Source: Zoogloea sp041917255 | GTDB lineage: Bacteria; Pseudomonadota; Gammaproteobacteria; Burkholderiales; Rhodocyclaceae | Length of the DNA stretch: 64,000 bases | NCBI GenBank assembly: GCA_041917255.1 | Contig: JAYRYA010000007.1 | Span: 95,396 to 159,395 of the forward strand | Reading direction: 5' to 3' | In this document: piece by piece, positions 18,096 to 27,022 of the stretch | Numbering within the stretch: the stretch's first letter is position 1 | Layout: every line of letters begins with the position of its first letter | Notes under the pieces: generated by a model | Told to the model about the DNA's origin: nothing | The model's database searches: none | What the model saw: only the letters and a program-made list of their open reading frames with translations | Program-made: the position numbers and the translations under genes

Positions 18096-18878
18096 TCAGC
18101 GCCCCTTGAACACCGGCGAACGCTTGCCCAGGAAGGCGTCGAGGCCTTCCTTGTAGTCGTCGGTGGCGAGAAAGTCGAAGGCGGCGCGTTTTTCGTCGGC
18201 CGTGAGGGGCGTGCCCTTCATCAGGCGATGCACCCACTGCTTGTGCCACCGGGCCACCAGCGGCGCGCCCTTCACGATGCGACCGACGGTGGCGAGGGCT
18301 TCCCTCTCCACCTCCTCGTCGTCCACCACCCGGGTCAGCAGACCCTTGGCGAGGGCCTCGCGGGCAGAGAGGATGCGGCCTTCGAGCAGGATCTCCAGCA
18401 GCACGGCGGGGCCGACGAGTTCCAGCAGGCCGGCCATCTCGCCCGGATACATCGAAAACCCCAACTTGTTGATCGGCGCGCCGAAGCGGCTCGACTCGCC
18501 CGCGATGCGGATGTCGCAGCAACCGGCGATCTCAAGCCCGCCGCCAACGCAGGCACCCTGGATCATCGCCACCGTGGGCACCGGGCAGGCGCGGATGGCG
18601 TCGAGGGCGGCGGCGACGAGTTCCTCGTGATAGTGCAGGGCGTCATCCACGGTGGCGCGCACGACGAGGAACTCCTCGATGTCACCGCCGGCCGCGAAGG
18701 CCTTGTCACCGGCGCCGCGCAGCACCACGCAACGCAGGTCGGGATCGGCGTTGATCCGGCTCATGCTGCGCTGCAGGCCGCGCCACATGCCGGCATCGAC
18801 GGCGTTGAGCTTGTCCGGGTTGGAGAGGGTCAGGGTGGCGATGCCAGCATCCTGATTGAAGAGGATTTCTCCGGGCAT
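18096..18878 (-). CDS. Enoyl-CoA hydratase/isomerase family protein
   Basis: 260 residues, the normal crotonase length. The CoA-binding and oxyanion-hole segments are visible: NPDKLNAVD near residue 21, AAGGDIEEF near 62 and GACVGGGLEIAGCCDIRI around 108-125. The position of the usual catalytic Glu is occupied within FGAPINKLGFSMYPG, so it may be a hydratase or an isomerase/decarboxylase variant. Located divergently from yjcH-actP and near propionyl-CoA genes, it may act in short-chain acyl-CoA breakdown, but that is inference. Confidence 0.88.
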   Translation of the reverse strand: MPGEILFNQDAGIATLTLSNPDKLNAVDAGMWRGLQRSMSRINADPDLRCVVLRGAGDKAFAAGGDIEEFLVVRATVDDALHYHEELVAAALDAIRACPVPTVAMIQGACVGGGLEIAGCCDIRIAGESSRFGAPINKLGFSMYPGEMAGLLELVGPAVLLEILLEGRILSAREALAKGLLTRVVDDEEVEREALATVGRIVKGAPLVARWHKQWVHRLMKGTPLTADEKRAAFDFLATDDYKEGLDAFLGKRSPVFKGR

Positions 18879-18937
18879 GACGGCGATTCCGTAGTGGCGG
18901 GGTTGATAAAATTTTCTTATGAGTCATCAAAATATTT

Positions 18938-18955
18938 CCATACGCCGTGGTATGG
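18938..18955. promoter_or_regulatory. Small inverted repeat in the ech/yjcH intergenic region
   Basis: CCATAC and GTATGG form a 6-bp inverted repeat with a 6-bp spacer, inside the 229-bp region between the divergent enoyl-CoA hydratase and yjcH-actP genes. The region is A/T-rich compared with the flanks and must hold both promoters. It could be an operator; no regulator is identifiable. Confidence 0.3.
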
Positions 18956-19107
18956 GGTCTTTTGTATGTTATATCATCCGGTTGGGCGTTGTATTGGCGC
19001 GGCATCGCCCTGCGAGAAGCCTTCACAATAAAAATCGTACAGATCGCTGTCCGGGTCCAACAGGCAGATAGCGCCACATCAAATGACTTTCCATAGGGAG
19101 GGAAATC

Positions 19108-19443
19108 ATGTCGAGCACTTCGTCTCAAAGTGCGGTCTACGCACGCATCAGACGCAATCCGCGCTTTGCCGAGCTGGTGGCTAAGCGCCAGGGTTTTGCC
19201 ACCATGCTGTCGGTGATCGTCCTGGCGATCTTCTACGGCTTCTTCATGGTCGTGGCGTTCCAGCCGCAACTCATCGGTCAGCGTCTGTCCGAAGGTTCCT
19301 ACGTCACCGTCGGGATCGCCTTCGAGTTGTTCATGTTCATCTTCTTCTGGGTGCTCACCGCGGTCTACGTGAAGCGCGCCAATGGCGAATTCGACGCGAT
19401 CACCGCCGAAGTCATCCGTGATGCATCCAAGGAGGTGAAGTAA
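19108..19443 (+). CDS. yjcH: DUF485 membrane protein YjcH
   Basis: 111 residues with two transmembrane helices (about 32-54 and 72-95) and the family start region RNPRFAELVAKRQGF. YjcH proteins are coded directly upstream of the acetate symporter ActP and are thought to accompany it in the membrane. A GGGAGGGAAATC ribosome-binding region precedes the ATG. The stop overlaps the actP start by one base. Confidence 0.93.
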   Translation: MSSTSSQSAVYARIRRNPRFAELVAKRQGFATMLSVIVLAIFYGFFMVVAFQPQLIGQRLSEGSYVTVGIAFELFMFIFFWVLTAVYVKRANGEFDAITAEVIRDASKEVK

Positions 19444-21107
19444 TGCTGGCCCGTCTGAATCTCGCGCTGCTGGCGCTCCTCGCTCCGGCCCTGTCGTTCG
19501 CCGGTGACGCGATCTCCGCCACCGAAAAGCAGCCGCTCAACCTGCACGCCATCGCGATGTTCGTGGTGTTCGTGGGCATGACCCTGTTCATCACCAAATG
19601 GGCGGCCGGTCGCACCAAGTCGGCTGCCGATTTCTACACGGCGGGTGGTGGCATCACCGGCTTCCAGAACGGCCTCGCGATCGCCGGCGACTACATGTCT
19701 GCCGCGACCCTGCTGGGCCTCACCGCGCTGGTCTACACCAAGGGCGTCGATGGCTACATCTACATGATCGCCTTCTTCGCCGGCTGGCCCATCATCCTGT
19801 TCCTGATGGCCGAGCGCCTGCGCAATCTCGGCAAGTTCACGTTTGCCGACATCACGTCCTATCGCCTCAACCAGAGCAAGGTGCGCACGATGGCGGCGGT
19901 GTCGTCGCTGACCGTGGTGTGCTTCTACCTGGTGGCGCAGATGGTCGGTGCCGGTCAGCTCATCAAGCTGCTGTTCGGTCTGGACTACAACATCGCGCTG
20001 TTTGTCGTCGGCGCGCTGATGATGGTTTACGTCACCTTCGGCGGCATGGTTGCCACCACCTGGGTGCAGATCATCAAGGCCTGCATGCTCCTCGCCGGCG
20101 GTACGCTGGTGATGATTCTGGCCATGTCTCAGTTCGGCTTCAGCTTCGAGAACATGATGAGCCAGGCGGTGTCGCTGCACACCCTGGGCGAGAAGCTGCT
20201 GTTCCCGGGCTCGCTGCTGCCGGATCCGGTCACCGCGCTGTCGCTGGGCCTCGGCCTGATGTTCGGTACCGCCGGTCTGCCGCACATCCTGATGCGCTTC
20301 TTCACCGTGACCAACGCCAAGGAAGCCCGCAAGTCGGTGCTCTACGCGTCCGGTTTCGTGGCCTACTTCTTCAACGTCATCCTGCTGATGGGCTTCGCGG
20401 CCATCATCATCGTCGGCCAGAACCCCGAGTTCTTCGAAGGTGGCAAGATCGGCGGCAAGATCGTCGGTGGCGGCAACATGATCGCCATGCACCTGGCCAA
20501 GGCCGTGGGTGGCAACCTGCTGCTGGGCTTCCTGTCGGCGGTGGCCTTCGCGACCATCCTGGCGGTGGTGTCCGGTCTGGCGCTGGCTGGGGCGGCGGCC
20601 ATCTCCCACGACATCTACGCCCGCGTGATCCGCAAGGGCAAGGCGACCGAGACCGAAGAGCTGCGCGTGTCCCGTTTCGCCTCCGTGGGTCTGGGCCTCG
20701 TCGCCATCGTCCTCGGCATCGCCTTCGAGAAGATGAACGTGGCGTTCATGGTGGCCCTGGCCTTCGGTATCGCCGCTTCTGCCAACTTCCCGGTGCTGAT
20801 CCTCTCCATGTACTGGAAGGGCCTGACCACCCGCGGCGCAATCGCAGGCGGTTACGCCGGCCTCGTGGCTGCGGTGCTGCTGGTGCTGCTGTCCAAGTCG
20901 GTGTGGGTTACCGTGCTGGGCAACGCCCAGGCGCTCTTCCCGTACGACCAGCCGGCCCTGTTCTCCATGCCGCTGGCCTTCCTGGTCACGTTCATCGTCT
21001 CCAAGCTCGACAACAGCGCCGAAGCCCAGGCCGAGCGCGCTGCGTTTGAAGACCAGTACGTGCGTGCCCAGACCGGGTTTGGTGCTGCCGAAGCCAGCAG
21101 CCACTGA
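19443..21107 (+). CDS. actP: Cation/acetate symporter ActP
   Basis: 554 residues, a sodium:solute symporter family protein with about thirteen hydrophobic segments, starting with a cleavable-looking hydrophobic N-terminus. Diagnostic stretches are DFYTAGGGITGFQNGLAIAGDY, YMIAFFAGWPIILFLMAERLR, FTFADITSYRL and GLMFGTAGLPHILMRFFTV. It imports acetate, glyoxylate and probably propionate with a cation across the inner membrane. It is coupled to yjcH and followed by a rho-independent terminator. Its neighbours convert short-chain acyl-CoA, which fits uptake feeding that pathway. Confidence 0.95.
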   Translation: MLARLNLALLALLAPALSFAGDAISATEKQPLNLHAIAMFVVFVGMTLFITKWAAGRTKSAADFYTAGGGITGFQNGLAIAGDYMSAATLLGLTALVYTKGVDGYIYMIAFFAGWPIILFLMAERLRNLGKFTFADITSYRLNQSKVRTMAAVSSLTVVCFYLVAQMVGAGQLIKLLFGLDYNIALFVVGALMMVYVTFGGMVATTWVQIIKACMLLAGGTLVMILAMSQFGFSFENMMSQAVSLHTLGEKLLFPGSLLPDPVTALSLGLGLMFGTAGLPHILMRFFTVTNAKEARKSVLYASGFVAYFFNVILLMGFAAIIIVGQNPEFFEGGKIGGKIVGGGNMIAMHLAKAVGGNLLLGFLSAVAFATILAVVSGLALAGAAAISHDIYARVIRKGKATETEELRVSRFASVGLGLVAIVLGIAFEKMNVAFMVALAFGIAASANFPVLILSMYWKGLTTRGAIAGGYAGLVAAVLLVLLSKSVWVTVLGNAQALFPYDQPALFSMPLAFLVTFIVSKLDNSAEAQAERAAFEDQYVRAQTGFGAAEASSH

Positions 21108-21145
21108 TCCCGCTGCGCCCTTCGGGGCGCTGGGTCAAACAAAAA

Positions 21146-21180
21146 CCCCCGCCGGGTGACCGGACGGGGGTTTTGTGTTT
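21146..21180 (+). terminator. Rho-independent terminator after actP (possibly bidirectional)
   Basis: CCCCCG...CGGGGG forms a G/C-rich stem around GGTGACC, followed by TTTTGTGTTT; an A-run on the other side (from 21141) lets it also serve the convergent GntR gene. Confidence 0.88.
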
Positions 21181-21198
21181 TTGGCGTCGCCGGTGATG

Positions 21199-21921
21199 TC
21201 AGGCGGTGCTTTCCTTGCGGGCCGCGATCTTGGCCAGGGCCTTGCGCCCGCTCGAGATGTGGTCGCGCATCGCCCGCTCGATCCCGCTGGCGTCACGTCG
21301 GCCGAGGGCCTCGAGGATGATCCGGTGCTCGGCCAGGGATTGCTCGAGCCGACCCTCGCTGAACAGCGAATGATGCCGGGACAGCTTGATGACCTTGCGC
21401 AGGTCGGTGATCGTCTGGGTCAGCCAGCGGTTGTCGGCGATCAGCTGGACCTCCTGATGAAAGGTCTGATTGGCATCGAAGAAGCCGTCGATGTCCTTGT
21501 CGGCCGCGGCGCGCTCCAGGTCGTCGTGAATGCTATGCAGGCGGGCGAGATCCTCGTCGGTGGCCTTGCGGGCGGTGTCGGCAGCGCATTGGCCCTCGAG
21601 AAGCGACAGCACGGTGAAGATCTCGTCCAGATCGCGCTCGGAAATTTCCGTCACGTAGCAGCCACGGCGCGGCTTGAGCGTCACCAGGCCTTCGGCGGCA
21701 AGCACCTTGAGGGCCTCGCGCAGCGGTGTGCGGGAGATGCCGTAATCGGCCGCCAGGGCCTGCTCGTCTACCCAGGTGCCGGGGGGGAGTTCGTGGGCAA
21801 AGATGCGCTGGCGCAGGCGTTCGGCGACTTCCTGGTAGAGGGCGAGGGGGGCGATGCGGCCGGCGTTCATGGAGGATGTGGACTTGTGTGTGGGTGAGGT
21901 GGATTCGGGTATTGCATCCAT
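21199..21921 (-). CDS. GntR-family regulator, FadR subfamily (FCD domain)
   Basis: 240 residues. The N-terminal winged helix (about 28-90) has LRQRIFAHELPPGTWVDE and YGISRTPLREALKVLAAEGLV; the C-terminal FCD helical domain (about 100-230) binds an acyl or organic-acid effector. It is transcribed away from the methylmalonyl-CoA mutase operon across 288 bp, the classic position for a local regulator, so it probably controls propionyl-CoA catabolism; this is inference. The ATG at 21921 sits inside a perfect palindrome, suggesting autoregulation. An internal ATG at 21870 (MNAGRIAPL) is an alternative start. Confidence 0.9.
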   Translation of the reverse strand: MDAIPESTSPTHKSTSSMNAGRIAPLALYQEVAERLRQRIFAHELPPGTWVDEQALAADYGISRTPLREALKVLAAEGLVTLKPRRGCYVTEISERDLDEIFTVLSLLEGQCAADTARKATDEDLARLHSIHDDLERAAADKDIDGFFDANQTFHQEVQLIADNRWLTQTITDLRKVIKLSRHHSLFSEGRLEQSLAEHRIILEALGRRDASGIERAMRDHISSGRKALAKIAARKESTA

Positions 21922-21931
21922 AATTATGGAT
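21916..21931. promoter_or_regulatory. Perfect 16-bp palindrome over the gntR start
   Basis: ATCCATAATTATGGAT is an exact palindrome spanning the ATG of the GntR-family gene, in an A/T-rich patch. Its symmetry and position fit an operator for the dimeric regulator encoded there. No second copy was found before the mutase gene. Confidence 0.55.
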
Positions 21932-22209
21932 AAAGTATTATCCCGAGGATAGCAAGTCAAGTTCCTGCGCGGGGAGTAAACCTTGTTGCAGCCCGGTGGT
22001 CCAGACCATCGGCGCTCGAAAAACAGAGGGAGGGAGAAAACTCCCCGCGCAGGGCACGGCAGCCGGCCGTGGTCAGGGACCACGGCCGGTACTGGCGTCC
22101 CGGTTTGCAGACGAGTCCGGCGCGATGATCGGGCAGCAAGCACCGGCGAACGCGTATCCAGCACAGAATAGAGGCCGCCTCTGCGGCCCGCACTAGCGAG
22201 GGTAGAACC
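21932..22209 (+). promoter_or_regulatory. Leader region of the methylmalonyl-CoA mutase operon
   Basis: A 278-bp gap with two strong inverted repeats: a 12-bp pair CTGCGCGGGGAG / CTCCCCGCGCAG at 21965-21976 and 22041-22052, and a 12-bp stem with an AGG loop at 22063-22089. No T-run follows either, so neither is a terminator. No cobalamin riboswitch box was seen although the enzyme needs B12. A promoter presumably lies near the A/T-rich 21931-21945. Confidence 0.4.
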
Positions 22210-24372
22210 ATGGCGAACCAAAACGAACCGACCTTCCCCCAACCCGATCTGGCCGCCTGGAACAAGGCCGCTGCCAAGTCGGCGCCTGAAGGCGATGTCG
22301 CCAAGCTGAACTGGGTGACGCCGGAGGGCATCACGGTCAAGCCGCTGTACACCGCGGCCGATCTCGAAGGCCTCAAGTACGCCAATACCCTGCCGGGTTT
22401 CGAGCCCTTCCTGCGCGGCCCCCAGGCCACCATGTATGCCGCCCGTCCCTGGACCATTCGCCAGTACGCCGGCTTCTCCACCGCCGAGGCCTCCAACGCC
22501 TTCTACCGCAAGGCGCTCGCCGCCGGCGGCCAGGGCGTGTCCGTGGCCTTCGATCTGGCCACCCACCGTGGCTACGACTCCGACAATCCCCGCGTGGTGG
22601 GTGACGTCGGCAAGGCCGGCGTGGCGATCGATTCCGTCGAGGACATGAAGATCCTCTTCAACGAAATCCCCCTCGACAAGATCTCCGTCTCCATGACCAT
22701 GAACGGCGCCGTGCTGCCGATCCTCGCCGGCTACATTGTGGCCGCCGAAGAGCAGGGCGTCTCGCAGGACAAGCTGTCCGGGACCATCCAGAACGACATC
22801 CTCAAGGAGTTCATGGTCCGCAATACCTACATCTACCCGCCGACGCCGTCGATGAAGATCATCGCTGATATCTTCCAGTACACGTCGACCCACATGCCCA
22901 AGTTCAACAGCATCTCGATCTCGGGCTACCACATCCAGGAAGCGGGCGCGAACCAGGCCATCGAGCTGGCCTTCACCCTGGCCGACGGCGTCGAGTACGT
23001 GCGCACGGGCATCAAGTCCGGCATGGATGTGGACACCTTCGCCGGCCGCCTGTCCTTCTTCTGGGCGGTGGGCATGAACTTCTACCTCGAGATCGCCAAG
23101 ATGCGTGCCGCGCGCATGCTGTGGTGGCGTCTCATGAAGCAGTTCGAGCCGAAGAGCCAGAAGTCCATGATGCTGCGCACCCACAGCCAGACCTCCGGCT
23201 GGTCGCTCACCGAGCAGGACCCGTACAACAACGTCGTGCGCACCACCATCGAGGCGATGGCCGCGGTGTTCGGCGGCACCCAGTCGCTGCACACCAACGC
23301 GCTCGACGAAGCCATCGCGCTGCCCACCGAGTTCTCGGCCCGCATCGCCCGCAATACCCAGATCATCATCCAGGAAGAAACCCACATCACCAGCGTGGTC
23401 GATCCGTGGGCCGGCTCCTACATGATGGAAAAGCTCACCCAGGACATGGCCGACAAGGCCTGGGCGCTGATCGAAGAGATCGAAGCCATGGGCGGCATGA
23501 CCAAGGCCGTCGAATCCGGCTGGGCCAAGATGAAGGTCGAGGAGTGCGCCGCCGAAAAGCAGGCCCGCATCGACTCCGGCAAGGACGTCATCGTCGGCGT
23601 CAACAAGTACAAGCTCGCCAAGGAAGACCCGATCGACATCCTCGACATCGACAACCACGTCGTGCGCGAGGCCCAGATCGAGCGCCTGGCCCGCATCCGC
23701 GCCACCCGCGATCAGGCCGCTGTCGACGCCGCGCTGGCCGCGCTCACCGCCTGCGCCAAATCCGGCGACGGCAACCTGCTGGATCTGGCCGTCAAGGCCG
23801 TGCGTCTGCGTGCCACCGTTGGCGAGATTTCCGATGCCCTCGAAGTCGAGTTCGGTCGCTACCGCGCCAACCCGCAGGCCGTCTCCGGCATCTACAACTC
23901 GGTGGTCGAAGGTAACGAAGACTGGCAGGCCCTGAAGGCCGACATCGACGCCTTCGTGGCCGAAGAAGGTCGCCGTCCGCGCATCATGATCGCCAAGCTC
24001 GGTCAGGACGGCCACGATCGTGGCGCCAAGGTGGTGGCCTCGGCCTTCGCCGATCTGGGCTTCGACATCGACATCGGCCCGCTCTTCCAGACCCCGGAAG
24101 AAGCCGCCCGTCACGCCGTCGAGAACGACGTCCACGCCGTGGGCTGCTCCAGCCTCGCCGCCGGCCACAAGACGCTGGTGCCGGCCGTCATCAATGCCCT
24201 CAAGGATCAGGGCGCCGACGACATCATCACCTTCGTCGGAGGCGTGATCCCCGCCCAGGACTACGACGCGCTGTACAAGGCCGGTGCGGCCGGCATCTTC
24301 GGGCCCGGCACGCCGATCCCGACCGCCGCCCGCGAAGTGCTGAAGCAGATCCGCGCCGCCCGCAAGGCCTGA
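22210..24372 (+). CDS. scpA: Methylmalonyl-CoA mutase, single-chain form
   Basis: 720 residues, the usual length of the homodimeric enzyme. It interconverts (R)-methylmalonyl-CoA and succinyl-CoA using adenosylcobalamin. The substrate-binding TIM barrel occupies about 40-560 (RPWTIRQYAGFSTAEASN, VAFDLATHRGYDSDNPR). The C-terminal B12 domain carries DGHDRG with His602 as the lower cobalt ligand, plus GCSSLAAGH and GGVIP. The gene is followed by meaB, pccB and pccA, the complete propionyl-CoA route except methylmalonyl-CoA epimerase, which is not in the window. The start at 22210 is preceded by GCGAGGGTAGAACC. Confidence 0.97.
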   Translation: MANQNEPTFPQPDLAAWNKAAAKSAPEGDVAKLNWVTPEGITVKPLYTAADLEGLKYANTLPGFEPFLRGPQATMYAARPWTIRQYAGFSTAEASNAFYRKALAAGGQGVSVAFDLATHRGYDSDNPRVVGDVGKAGVAIDSVEDMKILFNEIPLDKISVSMTMNGAVLPILAGYIVAAEEQGVSQDKLSGTIQNDILKEFMVRNTYIYPPTPSMKIIADIFQYTSTHMPKFNSISISGYHIQEAGANQAIELAFTLADGVEYVRTGIKSGMDVDTFAGRLSFFWAVGMNFYLEIAKMRAARMLWWRLMKQFEPKSQKSMMLRTHSQTSGWSLTEQDPYNNVVRTTIEAMAAVFGGTQSLHTNALDEAIALPTEFSARIARNTQIIIQEETHITSVVDPWAGSYMMEKLTQDMADKAWALIEEIEAMGGMTKAVESGWAKMKVEECAAEKQARIDSGKDVIVGVNKYKLAKEDPIDILDIDNHVVREAQIERLARIRATRDQAAVDAALAALTACAKSGDGNLLDLAVKAVRLRATVGEISDALEVEFGRYRANPQAVSGIYNSVVEGNEDWQALKADIDAFVAEEGRRPRIMIAKLGQDGHDRGAKVVASAFADLGFDIDIGPLFQTPEEAARHAVENDVHAVGCSSLAAGHKTLVPAVINALKDQGADDIITFVGGVIPAQDYDALYKAGAAGIFGPGTPIPTAAREVLKQIRAARKA

Positions 24373-24390
24373 GCGAATCCCTGAGGAACA

Positions 24391-24414
24391 GCGCGCCGGC
24401 GAAAGCCGGCGTGC
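24391..24414 (+). other. GNRA-type hairpin between mutase and meaB
   Basis: GCCGGC-GAAA-GCCGGC with flanking pairs makes a 10-bp stem capped by a GAAA tetraloop in the 51-nt spacer. There is no T-run, so it is more likely an mRNA stability or processing element than a terminator. Confidence 0.5.
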
Positions 24415-24423
24415 GCGTCATTG

Positions 24424-25431
24424 ATGTCTTCCATGAACATGCCTGCCGACATCCCGCAGCGTGACGCCATCGATCAGGCCCTGGTCGACGGCGTGCTCAA
24501 GCATCAGCTGCGTCCGCTCGCCAAGACGATCACCCTGATCGAATCCCAGCGGCCGGACCATAAAGCGCGTGCACGCAGCGTGCTCGAAGGCCTGCTGCCC
24601 CACACCGGCAACTCGATGCGCATTGGCATCTCCGGTGTGCCGGGCGTCGGCAAGTCCACCTTCATCGAAGCCCTCGGCCTGTACCTCATCGAGCAGGGTC
24701 ACAAGGTCGCGGTGCTGGCGGTGGACCCGTCCTCCAGCGTCACCGGCGGCTCCATCCTGGGAGACAAGACGCGGATGGAACTGCTATCGCAGAACACCTC
24801 GGCCTTCATCCGCCCCAGCCCCTCGGCGGGCAGCCTGGGCGGCGTGGCCGAGAAGACCCGCGAAGCGATGCTGGTCTGCGAGGCCGCCGGCTTCGACGTG
24901 ATCATCATCGAGACCGTCGGTGTCGGTCAGTCCGAGACCGCGGTGGCCGGCATGACCGACATCTTCTGCCTGCTCCAGTTGCCCAACGCCGGCGACGATC
25001 TGCAGGCGATCAAGAAGGGGATCATGGAGATCGCCGACCTGATCGTCATCAACAAGGCCGACATCAACCCCCAGGCGGCCAACGTCGCCCGCTCCCAGAT
25101 CAAGAGCGCGCTGGGGATGCTGCGCCACTCGTCGCCCAACTGGACGCCACCCGTGCTCATGCTGTCGGCCTTGCAAAAGCAGGGTGTCGCCGAATTCTGG
25201 AATACCATTGAGGATTACCGCTCCACCATGAAACGGAGCGGTGAGTTCGACGCGCGCCGGCGCCAACAGGCCCGGGCGTGGATGTGGGAACTTATCGATC
25301 AGGGCCTGCGGGCCCGGTTTGCAAGCCATGCAGCAGTTCAACAAGATCTTCCCGGCTTGCAGGCGGCCGTCGAGTCCGGCCAGACAACACCTTCCGCAGC
25401 CGCAGCCCGGCTGCTCGGCCATCTGGGCTGA
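24424..25431 (+). CDS. meaB: Methylmalonyl-CoA mutase GTPase chaperone MeaB
   Basis: 335 residues, ArgK/MeaB P-loop GTPase. It gates adenosylcobalamin loading and protects the mutase from inactivation. The P-loop GVPGVGKST is at about 71-79, followed by VDPSSSVTGGSILGDKTRM and RPSPSAGSLGGVA, then ETVGVGQSE and the base-recognition NKAD. Its position directly after the mutase supports MeaB over ArgK. Several ATGs (24424, 24433, 24439) and a TTG at 24421 are possible starts; no clear ribosome-binding site decides. Confidence 0.95.
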   Translation: MSSMNMPADIPQRDAIDQALVDGVLKHQLRPLAKTITLIESQRPDHKARARSVLEGLLPHTGNSMRIGISGVPGVGKSTFIEALGLYLIEQGHKVAVLAVDPSSSVTGGSILGDKTRMELLSQNTSAFIRPSPSAGSLGGVAEKTREAMLVCEAAGFDVIIIETVGVGQSETAVAGMTDIFCLLQLPNAGDDLQAIKKGIMEIADLIVINKADINPQAANVARSQIKSALGMLRHSSPNWTPPVLMLSALQKQGVAEFWNTIEDYRSTMKRSGEFDARRRQQARAWMWELIDQGLRARFASHAAVQQDLPGLQAAVESGQTTPSAAAARLLGHLG

Positions 25432-25466
25432 AAGAACACACCCGAATCATTGACTGGAGGTTGTAA

Positions 25467-27002
<1,536 letters not shown>

Positions 27003-27022
27003 TCGCTGAGGACGCCAAGAAC

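Noticed and set aside
21932..22209. Cobalamin riboswitch before the B12-dependent mutase
   Set aside because: The conserved B12-box and core elements are not present; the leader has other inverted repeats that do not fit the class.
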